NCBI GenBank assembly: GCA_003228965.1
Contig: QIGP01000233.1
Coordinates: 1 to 9,368 of the forward strand
DNA: 9,368 bases
DNA from: Gammaproteobacteria bacterium
GTDB taxonomy: Bacteria; Pseudomonadota; Gammaproteobacteria; Steroidobacterales; SZUA-146
Direction: 5' to 3'
In this document: piece after piece, positions 1 to 8,200 of the stretch
How the letters are laid out: each line of letters opens with the position of its first letter
Position numbering within the stretch: the first letter of the stretch is position 1
Translations under genes and position numbers: made by a program
Notes under the pieces: model-generated
The model's input: only the letters and a program-made list of their open reading frames with translations
What the model was told of the DNA's origin: nothing
Database searches by the model: none

Positions 1-120
1 ATTCTTGCATTGAAAGCGTGGACAGCATCCGTCATGTCAATTGAATGGGGAACTAGTTTTATTGGCATGGCTCAGAAGAGGGACAGTTCAGGCATAATTG
101 TAACTCGTTACATCGAGTAG
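1..120 (+). CDS. Possible C-terminal end of a plus-strand gene entering from the left edge
   Basis: Plus frame 1 is open from base 1 to TAG at 118-120 (39 codons), including SIEWGTSFIGMAQKRDSS, while all five other frames are interrupted within this stretch. This would be convergent with the NRPS genes. I do not recognise the sequence, and 39 open codons are not strong evidence; it may equally be non-coding. Confidence 0.2.
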   Translation: MLALKAWTASVMSIEWGTSFIGMAQKRDSSGIIVTRYIE

Positions 121-301
121 TATAGCTTAGGCTTTAAACAGCTCAAGTTCGTCACATCGGATCAGGCACCCCAGCGAGTCTATTGCTCTAGGTTTCAATA
201 TTCGCCTCATTCCCATATGTAATAGCTGGTTTGCAAAAGGGTAAAAAATCGGTCGTGGAGTATCCCTCTGGTCTCCCACTAAAACCAACCCTGACCCATA
301 T

Positions 302-346
302 CCAGGTTATTGCATGCGGCCACCGGCCCGCAAGGTAATAACCGGG
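302..346. other. Imperfect hairpin of about 45 bases
   Basis: GGTTATT at 305-311 pairs with AATAACC at 337-343, and TGCGG at 315-319 pairs with CCGCA at 328-332. A mismatched patch separates the two stems, and 302-303 can pair with 345-346 across a mismatch. No T-run follows on either strand, so it is not a classical terminator. It could be an RNA structure or a degenerate palindromic repeat. Confidence 0.3.
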
Positions 347-542
347 TAGGTTCCGAGATAAGCGAGAGTCCCTACGAGATTACAGCGCCAATCCAGAACA
401 GTTCATGATACATTGCGAGAAAGTGTAAACCAAAGCGGAAACGGACGATGTGATCATCATCACGATATATTCAGAGTCACTGCTCTCCCGTTAACTAAAA
501 TCTGTCAGGCTAGCGCAGACCGGTATCCAGTAAACCGTTGAA

Positions 543-610
543 ATGCATGGATTCCGGACCAGCAATAAACGCTGTTCGGAATGACGGGCTCTTTTTGATT
601 TACCATGCAT
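543..610. repeat. REP-like palindromic element with hairpin
   Basis: The core is a hairpin at 551-582. Arm 551-558 pairs with 575-582 with one G-U pair, C559 is bulged, 560-563 pairs with 571-574, and the loop is AATAAAC. The arms carry ATTCCGG and TTCGGAATGACGGG, a pattern common in extragenic palindromic repeats of proteobacteria. The core is bracketed by an outer eight-base inverted repeat (543-550 ATGCATGG, 603-610 CCATGCAT). On the plus strand the hairpin is followed by CTTTTTG at 590-596, so it might end plus-strand transcripts. It lies about 260 bases past the stop of the left-hand NRPS gene. Only one copy is in the window, so calling it a repeat family is inference. Confidence 0.5.
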
Positions 611-661
611 CCATCCGTCTTTTAACCAATTTCAGCGAAAATTAACAGGACAACAGTAATT

Positions 662-715
662 GCAAGTATCTGTTTGATCACGCCTGTGCGGCCCGGCAGT
701 TTCTTTGATACTTGC
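662..715. repeat. Nine-base perfect inverted repeat, 36-base loop
   Basis: GCAAGTATC at 662-670 and GATACTTGC at 707-715 are perfect inverted copies. Neither arm extends outward or inward. There is no adjacent T-run. The role is unknown; a 9-bp pair at this distance can occur by chance. Confidence 0.3.
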
Positions 716-732
716 TGACGCGCGGAGCATGG

Positions 733-858
733 ATGCGCAAGAGCGGCCACTTTGACGGCACCATCGCATTCATAGAGTATTTGTGGTTAAAGGTTGATAT
801 GGTTCTGAAAGTGGAACCGCCTGAACAATGCGATACGATACCAGGTAATATTTTTTAG
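733..858 (+). CDS. Possible small ORF, 41 aa, unrecognised
   Basis: ATG at 733 is preceded by GGAG at 724-727 with five bases of spacing, and the frame runs to TAG at 856-858. The peptide contains the hydrophobic patch GTIAFIEYLWLKVDMVL and matches nothing I know. It is on the opposite strand to the NRPS genes and ends 13 bases before the stop of the left-hand NRPS gene (convergent). ORFs of this length are common by chance, so this is only a candidate. Confidence 0.15.
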   Translation: MRKSGHFDGTIAFIEYLWLKVDMVLKVEPPEQCDTIPGNIF

Positions 859-871
859 AGAGATCAATTAT

Positions 872-3800
872 TTAATCTCCGATTAAACGTACTTTGATCG
901 AATCAGCAATAATATGTACATTAGGGTCACTTAAAATACTAAGATGATCACCAGGCACATTAACAATTTTTAAACCTTCTGGTACATAAGGCTTCCATCC
1001 AAGATCATCGGGATAAATCATATCAAACCTTGATGTTTCCTCTGCTCTATAAATCACAATATCACCAGGATAACTTCTCAATTTGTATTTTTTCATTACC
1101 TTCTCTATTTGTTCGACATTAATCTTCTCCATCTCATCTTCTATTGAACCTTGTTTGTCTTTGGATTCGACAAATTTATGTTGCCCATAGTCAAGAGGAT
1201 GGCTCAGTTTCTTCGCGTACAGATGCCGAGCCCAGTTTAAGCTTGTTTTAATCATATGAAACTTCATCGGCACGGGAGCATAAGTGTCAAACAAGGCTAA
1301 AAGGTTGACTTTTTCTCCCTGCTCTAATAGTTGATGAGCAATTTCAAATGCCACTAATCCACCAAAAGATAGACCAGCAAGATTGTATGGACCCGACGGT
1401 TCTATTTTTCGAATTTGTTCAATGTAACGGGAGGCTATATTTTCTACTGTAAACTCGAACCCGGCCTCGCTAGTATTTTTTCCAGCTCGTAGATCGGATT
1501 CAAATTCCAGGTATATTCCATAAGTACGTTGGTCAGGGCCTAGTGCAAGTGCCAACGGTTTGTATAAATACAATCCGTACACACAGAACAAAGGAAGCGA
1601 GCTAGCCTGTGGACTAGTAGGCACCAGGGTGAAATAGGTTGCTGATCCGGTTTCTTGCTGTAGCTGATGGGCAAACCCCACGACGGTCGGTGCTTGGATA
1701 AAAATTGCAAATGGCAGCCGAATACCAAAGATAGCCTCAGTTTTGAAAATGAGGTTTACCGCTAACATGGAATGCCCGCCAAGATCAAAAAAATTATCAT
1801 TCGGGTTTATGTTCTTTACCTGTAACACCTCTTCCCAAACCTCAATGACTCGTTGCTCCAATTCAGTCAACTGATGAGAATCGGTGGTATTAGAAGTGTG
1901 AACTCGCTTTTCCTGGGAAAGTCTCTCCAATGCCTTACGATCGACTTTACCATTTGGGGTTAGCGGTAAATCCTCAAGGACCGTAAAAGTCGTTGGTATC
2001 ATGTAGCCAGGCAATATTTCTCCTAACGTGCTACGTACATTGTCAGGGGCAATAGACTGATTTTTCTCAGTAGTCAGGTAAGCGGCGATATACTGGTGGT
2101 TTGTTCCTTCCTTGCGCAATATGACAACTGCGCTGGCAATATGAGCCTGCTGACGCAAAGCCGCTTCAATTTCACCCAGCTCGATGCGAAAACCACGCAG
2201 TTTAACCTGATTGTCGAGGCGACCCATGAATTCGATGTATCCTTCCTCACGCCAACGACAAAGGTCACCCGTGCGGTAGAGTTTCGCGTCGGGATCATTA
2301 GAAAAGGGATCGGCAACGAATCGCTCGTCCGTTAACTCTGAACGGTTCAGGTATCCCTGGGCCAGGCCTGCACCACCAATGTATAGCTCACCTGGTACCC
2401 CTATCGGAACCAGCTGCCGCAGGGTATCCAACACATAAACCTGGGTATTCGAAATCGGCTGGCCTATCGGAACAGTCCTGGCATCCGAGGCGACTTCTTG
2501 AATCAACTGCCAGGTGGTTATACACGTATTTTCCGTGGGGCCATAGACGTTTAGCAAACGGTCAGGGGGATTGTGCCTGAGTATTTTCCGAACTGTTTCA
2601 GCGTCCGCTGATTCGCCACCGAATAACACCTGTTTCAGCGAGGAGAAAATATCGGGCTGGGCTGCTACGTACTGGTTGAATACTGCTGCTGTAAGCGCCA
2701 ACGTTGTCACTTTATGCAGGCACAAAAACTCCGCGAAATCATACGCCGATAAAATAGCATCGTTGGGACAAATCGCCAATCGGGCACCACAAAGTAATGC
2801 TCCCCATATTTCAAAGGTAGCTGAATCAAATGAAATATTCGAAACGTGCGCAATGCAATCTTCCGCCGTCAAATCGACATAATTTGTGTTTCTTACCAAC
2901 CGTGAAATGGAGCGATGCATCACTGCGACGCCTTTGGGAGTACCGGTGGACCCGGAGGTATACATCACGTAGGCGAGATTATTGGCTGCGACGTTAATCG
3001 ATGGATTCGAACAGGGCATGGCTTGAAGATTAGCTGAATCGGCATCCAAACAGATGAGCTGGCTATCGGTTGCGGGAAGCCGATCGAGCGAGGAATGTTG
3101 CGTGACGAGAAATCCAATTTTCGCATCAGTGAGCACAAATTTTAGTCGCTGCTTGGGATAATTCGCATCGAGTGGTACGTAGGCCGAACCGGCTTTGAGG
3201 ATTCCAAGGACGCTAACGATATAATTCACCGACCGATTCAAATACACTCCCACCAGCGTTTCTGAATCGACCCCCAAACTCCGCAGATAATGCGCCAGTT
3301 GGTTAGCGCGTTCGTTCAGTTCTCGGTAGCTTAATTCCTGATCTTCAATGACTATGGAGATGGCGTCGGGTGCCAGTTCCATTTGTTGCTCGAAAAGCTC
3401 GTGTATACACTTGTCGTATGGATAGTCAACGATTGTGTCGTTCCAATCCGTCTTTACGAGCCTGCGTTCCCATGCCGGTAAAATCTCGAGGGACATGATC
3501 GAGCGGTCCGGCTCACTGATAGCTGATGTCAGAATCGTTTCATACTGTTCAAGGAGGCGACTGATAGTGGCCTGATCGAAGAGGTCGGTTGCGTATTCGA
3601 ATGAGACCAGGAGCCCCTCCGCGCTGTCTTCCACTTCCAGAGTGAGATCGAACTTCGATGTGCGGCTGTGTGTCAAGTAGCAGAGGGCATCGATTCCGGG
3701 AAGATCGAGTGCTGTTCGCCAGTTAGCATTATGCGAAACATCCTGTTGCACAAACGCCACTTGAAAAAGAGGATTGCTCAACAGATCGCGATCTGGATGG

Positions 3801-4828
3801 ATGGTTCGTACCAGCTTTTCGAATGGAATGTCCCGATATTCGAGTGCGTCCATGGTATTTCTACGGACCTGGAACAAGAGCTCCCTAAATGAAGGGGCTT
3901 GTGACAGGTCAGAGCGAATCACGATGGTGTTCACGAATAAACCGACCATGTTTTCCAACTCGGCACGCGACCGATTACTTACCGGTATTCCTACCAGGAT
4001 ATCGGGATTAGAAGTGTATCGGAATAGCAATACTATGTAGGCCGCGAGAAGGACTGAGAAACTTGTGCTTTGTTCGGACTGAGTGAATTTCCGAACCTTG
4101 TTAGTCACAGCCTGTGAGAGACAGCGTGTCTCCCAGGCACCATCCAATTCGCGAATGGAAACGCGAGGTCGATCAGAGGGAAAATCAAGCGGAGCAATCG
4201 GGCTTTCCAGCTTCTCAAGCCAGTATTCCATGCCATCCTCAACATCATTGTTTTTGCTTCGTTGCCACTCGGCAAAGTCGCTGTAATGGAGAGGGACTGG
4301 CCCCAAAGCCTCACTACGGTAAAAAATCGAAATCTCTCGAAACAGGATAGCAAAGGTCCAGGCCTCGGAAATGATATGGTGCATTGTGAACGCGAGTGTG
4401 TACTCGTGTGCTGCTAGACGCAGCAGGCTGATTCGCCACAGTGGTCCTCGTACCAGATCGAATGAGGCGAAAGCCTCATCCTCGAGAATCTGGTCTTTGC
4501 GTTTGCTTCGTTCTTTTGCCGAAAGTATTGACAAGTCAACGACCTTGAGCCTGGCTTCGGTTGTGGCTCCGACCCGCTGTAAGGGGCCGTTTCCTAAATC
4601 CTCGAATGTCGTCCGCAAGACTTCATGGCGGTTACCTATTTGTTCGAATACCTGCTGAAGACGTTTAACGTCCAATCCCCCATGCAGGTCAACCGCGATC
4701 GAAATGTTATAAACCGACCTGCCGGGAAACAGTTGCTCGAGAAACCAAAGCTGCTCTTGTGCGTAAGAGAGAGCCGCTGGACTCCTGACTGCGCGACGAG
4801 AGATCAACCGTGAGTGTGTTATCTCCAC
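872..4828 (-). CDS. NRPS termination module, C-A-PCP-TE
   Basis: Single-module nonribosomal peptide synthetase of 1318 codons that should activate one amino acid, condense it with a donor chain supplied in trans and release the product. Condensation domain about 19-455, LCL-like by eye (LSYAQEQLWFL 20-30; HHIISEAW 150-157; VGLFVNT 295-301). Adenylation about 475-968 (TSGSTGTPKG 624-633, VYGPTEN 761-767, YRTGDL 851-856, GRLDNQVKLRGFR 869-881, Lys961 in NGKVDR). Carrier FFDLGGHS with Ser1020. Thioesterase about 1078-1315 with GLSFGG (Ser1154), Asp1181 and His1295. The hand-read specificity code is D-S-F-A-L-G-V-C-I-K: it keeps the amino-binding Asp and suggests a hydrophobic residue, but I recognise no exact match. 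The annotated start is GTG, preceded at 3 bases by AGGA, which is short spacing. A stop lies in frame at 4862-4864 and no ATG lies between. The true N-terminus may lie in the overlapping short frame at 4819-4902. The 3' end, encoding the TE, is much AT-richer than the rest. Confidence 0.96.
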   Translation of the reverse strand: MEITHSRLISRRAVRSPAALSYAQEQLWFLEQLFPGRSVYNISIAVDLHGGLDVKRLQQVFEQIGNRHEVLRTTFEDLGNGPLQRVGATTEARLKVVDLSILSAKERSKRKDQILEDEAFASFDLVRGPLWRISLLRLAAHEYTLAFTMHHIISEAWTFAILFREISIFYRSEALGPVPLHYSDFAEWQRSKNNDVEDGMEYWLEKLESPIAPLDFPSDRPRVSIRELDGAWETRCLSQAVTNKVRKFTQSEQSTSFSVLLAAYIVLLFRYTSNPDILVGIPVSNRSRAELENMVGLFVNTIVIRSDLSQAPSFRELLFQVRRNTMDALEYRDIPFEKLVRTIHPDRDLLSNPLFQVAFVQQDVSHNANWRTALDLPGIDALCYLTHSRTSKFDLTLEVEDSAEGLLVSFEYATDLFDQATISRLLEQYETILTSAISEPDRSIMSLEILPAWERRLVKTDWNDTIVDYPYDKCIHELFEQQMELAPDAISIVIEDQELSYRELNERANQLAHYLRSLGVDSETLVGVYLNRSVNYIVSVLGILKAGSAYVPLDANYPKQRLKFVLTDAKIGFLVTQHSSLDRLPATDSQLICLDADSANLQAMPCSNPSINVAANNLAYVMYTSGSTGTPKGVAVMHRSISRLVRNTNYVDLTAEDCIAHVSNISFDSATFEIWGALLCGARLAICPNDAILSAYDFAEFLCLHKVTTLALTAAVFNQYVAAQPDIFSSLKQVLFGGESADAETVRKILRHNPPDRLLNVYGPTENTCITTWQLIQEVASDARTVPIGQPISNTQVYVLDTLRQLVPIGVPGELYIGGAGLAQGYLNRSELTDERFVADPFSNDPDAKLYRTGDLCRWREEGYIEFMGRLDNQVKLRGFRIELGEIEAALRQQAHIASAVVILRKEGTNHQYIAAYLTTEKNQSIAPDNVRSTLGEILPGYMIPTTFTVLEDLPLTPNGKVDRKALERLSQEKRVHTSNTTDSHQLTELEQRVIEVWEEVLQVKNINPNDNFFDLGGHSMLAVNLIFKTEAIFGIRLPFAIFIQAPTVVGFAHQLQQETGSATYFTLVPTSPQASSLPLFCVYGLYLYKPLALALGPDQRTYGIYLEFESDLRAGKNTSEAGFEFTVENIASRYIEQIRKIEPSGPYNLAGLSFGGLVAFEIAHQLLEQGEKVNLLALFDTYAPVPMKFHMIKTSLNWARHLYAKKLSHPLDYGQHKFVESKDKQGSIEDEMEKINVEQIEKVMKKYKLRSYPGDIVIYRAEETSRFDMIYPDDLGWKPYVPEGLKIVNVPGDHLSILSDPNVHIIADSIKVRLIGD

Positions 4829-4902
4829 AATTCCTGTACAGTGAGCAACCGTTTGAGTTCTTTACGACGTTGAATATTCATCATGAATTCTGTACCGCTC
4901 AC
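4819..4902 (-). CDS. Short ORF overlapping the NRPS start; possible frameshifted N-terminus of that NRPS
   Basis: A 27-codon frame can start at GTG 4902, with AGGGG at 4914-4910 seven bases upstream, or at ATG 4884 or 4881 with little Shine-Dalgarno signal. It ends with TAA at 4821-4819, overlapping the GTG start of the downstream NRPS by ten bases. From the second Met it reads MNIQRRKELKRLLTVQELWR, a basic amphipathic helix. Many NRPS proteins begin with such a helix (Lys/Arg-rich, ending in leucines) followed by a short Arg/Pro-containing linker and then the LSxAQ motif. The downstream gene supplies exactly that linker (ISRRAVRSPAA) and motif but lacks the helix. I therefore suspect this is the real N-terminus separated by a one-base frame change. 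A translationally coupled leader peptide or a chance ORF remain possible. Confidence 0.35.
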   Translation of the reverse strand: MSGTEFMMNIQRRKELKRLLTVQELWR

Positions 4903-5023
4903 ATGGTCACCCCTGTTTCCTGCAAGGTTGGATTTGTATCAGACCCGTCTAGTTCGTATACGATCTCCGCAATAGCATGAACGCGGGTCGGTTCTTCCGC
5001 GAAGGAAAGTATGAATTCACATA

Positions 5024-5034
5024 GCTCTTAGAGC
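5024..5034. promoter_or_regulatory. Small palindrome next to the direct repeats
   Basis: GCTCT-T-AGAGC is a perfect five-base inverted repeat around one central base and abuts the first 29-bp direct repeat. It sits in the 5' region of the downstream minus-strand NRPS gene. It could be half of an operator or simply chance; an arm of five bases is too short to be sure. Confidence 0.2.
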
Positions 5035-5098
5035 ATAAGAAATATTACCACCCTATTTCCACTGTGAGTATAAGAAATGTTAACACCCTATTTCCACT
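5035..5098. repeat. Pair of 29-bp direct repeats, 35-bp period
   Basis: Copy 1 spans 5035-5063 and copy 2 spans 5070-5098. They match at 27 of 29 positions, differing at 5044/5079 (a/g) and 5049/5084 (c/a), and are separated by a six-base spacer (gtgagt). Both begin ATAAGAAAT and end CCCTATTTCCACT on the plus strand. They lie about 130-200 bases upstream of the short ORF start at 4902, on its promoter side. On the minus strand each copy runs into TATACT or TATGCT, which could serve as a -10 element, but no good -35 is seen. They could be operator sites for a regulator, or repeated terminal sequences left by an insertion sequence; the sequence alone does not decide. Confidence 0.85.
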
Positions 5099-5267
5099 AT
5101 TCCACCAAGTAAAGAAAGAGATTCTCGACGTCGTCCGGCCCTCATGGCAACCGAGTTCTGGCTGCTTCCTGCCGACACGCCCAATATCGCCTAAATCCAG
5201 ATCGGTGGGTTCCCCCAATAAAACGGACTCGTTAATTAGTATTCATTCTCAGGTCGATATTTACCGT

Positions 5268-8200
5268 TCAGCGCGATGGCAATTCTTCCAGCACCTGCCC
5301 TAATCGCGCGGCCAGCTTCTGTACATTCGGTTCCTCGAGGATCCCCAAGTGGCTTCCTGGCACATCTTCGATCTGGACACTCCCGGTAAACAGCTTCCCC
5401 CAGCCCATCAGCGGTTCTACCTCGTAGCCCTCGGGCATCTCTCGGTTGATCGCGCGAAACAACACAATCCGCCCAGCATAGGGCTCCGCCTCATAGGAAA
5501 GTACCATCCGCCTGAACGCCACGGCGCGCTGCTCCTGTAGGTCAGTAGCGTTGGGTCGCAGCTTGACATGGGAGCGACCTCCGCCCAACTTTGCCCGCTG
5601 AACCACTTTCTTGATCACCGACACCACCCCTTCGTTCACCAGAAACCGCAGAGCGTTCATCACGAAGGCAAACTTCGAATGCCGAATCGAACCTGGCCAC
5701 GACGTATCTAATAAGGCCAAAAGTGAGACTTCTCCACCGCCCGCACAAAGCTGCTGGGTGATCTCGTAGGCGAGAATTCCACCAAAGGAGACGCCAACCA
5801 GGGCGTAGGGACCGTTGGGTTGTCTCTCACGAATCTTTGACACGTAGCCGGCGGCCAGCTCCGCGATCGACAGCAAGTGCTCCGGCGCTGAACCTTGGCC
5901 AGTCGTCACCCCTTTCAGCTCGTCCTCCAGGTAGATGCCGTAGACCGGACATTCGCCGGGCAAGTGTTGGGACAGCGAGCGATAAAGCGCGATGCCGCAG
6001 ATGCAGAAAAGAGGTAGGCCCTTGCCTTCACGCAGGGGAACCAAGGCCGACTGGATATCCGGGGCGCCTTCGTCTCGGAGCGCACGGGCAACCCCTGCCA
6101 CAGTTGGCTGCTGGAAGAACGTGAGCAATGGGATGCGACGCCCTAAGAACTCCTCGATGCGGTCGATTACGCGCACCGCCAAAAGCGAGTGACCGCCCAA
6201 ATCGAAAAAGTCGTCGTGCGCACCTACGGGCTCGAACTCCAGCGTAGTTTCGAAGATGCGGGCTACACGCACCTCCAGATCCGAACTATAGGCCACGAAG
6301 GAGTTCTCACGTTCACGTGACATCGCGACGGTGGTGGACAGGCTACGTCGGTCGAGTTTGCCATTCGGAGTCCGGGGCAATGCCTCGAGGAATAAGAATT
6401 CCGCAGGCACCATGTATGCAGGCAGCCGTTCGCGCAGGTGACGTCGAAGACTTGAGGCTGTCGGGTTGGCCGGAGCAACCACGTAAGCGACTAACGCCTG
6501 GGCGCCTGTTTCGCCAGACAACAATACTGCGCATGCCGTAATATCATTGTAGCTAATCAGGGCGGATTCCACATCCTCCAGATCCACCCGAAAACCACGC
6601 ACTTTTACCTGCAGGTCGCGACGGCCCAGAAGCTCGAAATTGCCGTTGGGCATTAGGCGCGCCACGTCGCCCGTGCGGTAAAGTATACGGCCAGGGTCCT
6701 CAGCGAAAGGGTTCGGCACAAAGCACTCGGCTGTCCGCTCTGCTTGGTGCAGGTAGCCGTCACTCAGGCAGGCGCCAGACACGCACATTTCACCGGCGAC
6801 TCCCAGTGGAACGGGTCTCAGGTGTTCGTCCAGGATCCGCACCCGCACGTTGGGCAAGGGGCGGCCAATCGGTACCCGCCGCGCACCCTCTCGAAGCTGC
6901 GTGGTATCGTAAACAGTGGCGTTGGAGGAGCACTCCGTGGCACCATACAGGTTAAGCAGCGGGACGTCCGGAAAGAGCTCGCGCCAACGCATCACCATCT
7001 CCGGCTCGACAGGCTCGGCGCTGGTGGTACCCAGGCGTAGCGTGCTCCAGGTACCCGGATTGCGTTCCGCTTGTGTCAGCACACCGCGGATCAGCGACGG
7101 TGTAGCGAGGAAGTGCGTAACGCCGTGCTCCACCACCCGGGCGAAAAGCAGTGTTGGATCCAGTTGCTCATCGCGCGACAGCACCACCGTCGGGATTCCC
7201 TTCAACAGGGCACCGAAGCACTCCCAGGTGGAGGCCACCAGGGAGGTCGACTTGTGCAGTACTGCTACATCGTCGGCCTTGAAAGGATAGACTTCCCACA
7301 TCCAGTAGAGCCGGTTCAACACAGCAGACTGTGGGATCGGCACGCCCTTTGGCTTGCCGGTGGACGCGGAGGTGTAGACGATCATCAGCGGTTGTTTGGG
7401 ATCCACTTGGCACAAAGGCAGTTCAATCGACGGATCTACAGAGTCGCTGATGTCCTCAAGGATCACCCACGGGCCGGTATAGCTGACAAAATCGCCATGA
7501 CTGCGCTGGGCCACGAGGGCCGAGGGCCGTGCGTCGGCCAGGATGTCCTCAAGGCGCTGTCGTGGGTAAGTCGGGTCCAGGGCCACGTAGGTGCCACCCG
7601 CTTTGAGGACCCCTAGAAGAGCAACCAAGGTCTCGATCGAACGTTCCACCATTACTGCGACTAGAACGCCCGGTTCCATAACGGTTTCGCGCAGCTTAGC
7701 GGCAAGACGACTAGCACGAATATCTAACTCGCGGTAGCTGATGCGGCTCTCTCCGAAGTAGAGGGCCGTAGTATCGGGTGTGCACTCCACCTGGCGTTCG
7801 AAGAGTTCGTGGATGGCGTCGGCGTTGTCGCAATAGGGCTGATCAGTTTCGTTGATGCCCGAGAGGCCCACGAGATCTAGATCGTCGAGCAGACTGATCT
7901 CTGAAAGCCTGATATCCGGATTCGCGGCAAACCCCTCCAGTATCGTCACCAGGTTACACAGCATACGCTCGACGGTTTCGCTCTCGAAGAGTTCACGCAG
8001 ATAGGAAATTTGCATGTGGATGCGATCGCCGTGTTCCTGGGCGTAGAGCGCAAGGTCGTATTTGGTGAACCCCGTATCCAGCGTGCTGTATGAGATCTCT
8101 AGTGTGCCACTTTGCAGCGACTCATCCGTGTAGGCCATCATGTTAAACATTACCTGGAACACGGGAGAGATGCTCGGATCGCGGACCGCGCTTGCCCACT

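Larger units (their letters stand above)
121..871. other. Non-coding region downstream of the NRPS genes
   Basis: These 751 bases lie beyond the TAA (874-872) of the left-hand NRPS gene. They carry no long ORF on either strand, no tRNA-like cloverleaf that I can find, no CRISPR-like array and no recognisable transposase. What is visible is the palindromic structure listed separately (302-346, 543-610, 662-715), a short GTGAT/ATCAC palindrome at 450-463 and the 41-codon ORF at 733-858. The minus strand shows no clear terminator immediately after the NRPS stop. Confidence 0.6.
4903..5267. other. Intergenic region between the two NRPS genes
   Basis: This stretch of 365 bases follows the TGA of the right-hand NRPS gene (5270-5268) and precedes the short overlapping ORF. 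It holds the direct-repeat pair and the small palindrome described separately. I see no convincing gene in any frame, no MbtH-like protein, and no strong rho-independent terminator. The best hairpin after the stop (5222-5233 on the plus strand) has only four base pairs, though on the minus strand it is followed by TTTATT. The AGGGG motif at 4914-4910 is the only good Shine-Dalgarno-like sequence near the downstream start. Confidence 0.6.

Noticed and set aside
490..615. Minus-strand ORF of about 39 codons reading through the REP-like hairpin
   Set aside because: Open frames through palindromic repeats are common and this one shows no coding signal apart from being open.
1..871. tRNA, CRISPR array or insertion sequence in the left flank
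   Set aside because: No GGTTCGA-type T-loop with matching acceptor stem, no regularly spaced identical repeats and no transposase-like ORF were found.
4885..4920. Resemblance of the minus strand (AGGAAACAG...TGACCATG...GAATTC) to the lacZ leader found in cloning vectors
   Set aside because: Only short pieces match, with different spacing, and the surrounding sequence is unlike vector; I take it as coincidence.
5070..5098. Sigma-54 promoter in the direct repeats (TGG...)
   Set aside because: The GG-N10-GC core is absent; the TGGAAATAGGG sequence does not fit the consensus.
5221..5234. Rho-independent terminator after the right-hand NRPS
   Set aside because: The stem is only four base pairs (AACG/CGTT); the T-rich tail on the minus strand is not enough on its own.
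7071..7616. A 181-codon plus-strand ORF, the longest antisense frame inside the right-hand NRPS
   Set aside because: It lies fully opposite the adenylation domain of a clear NRPS gene; its composition mirrors the GC-rich minus-strand codons and it shows no domain I recognise.
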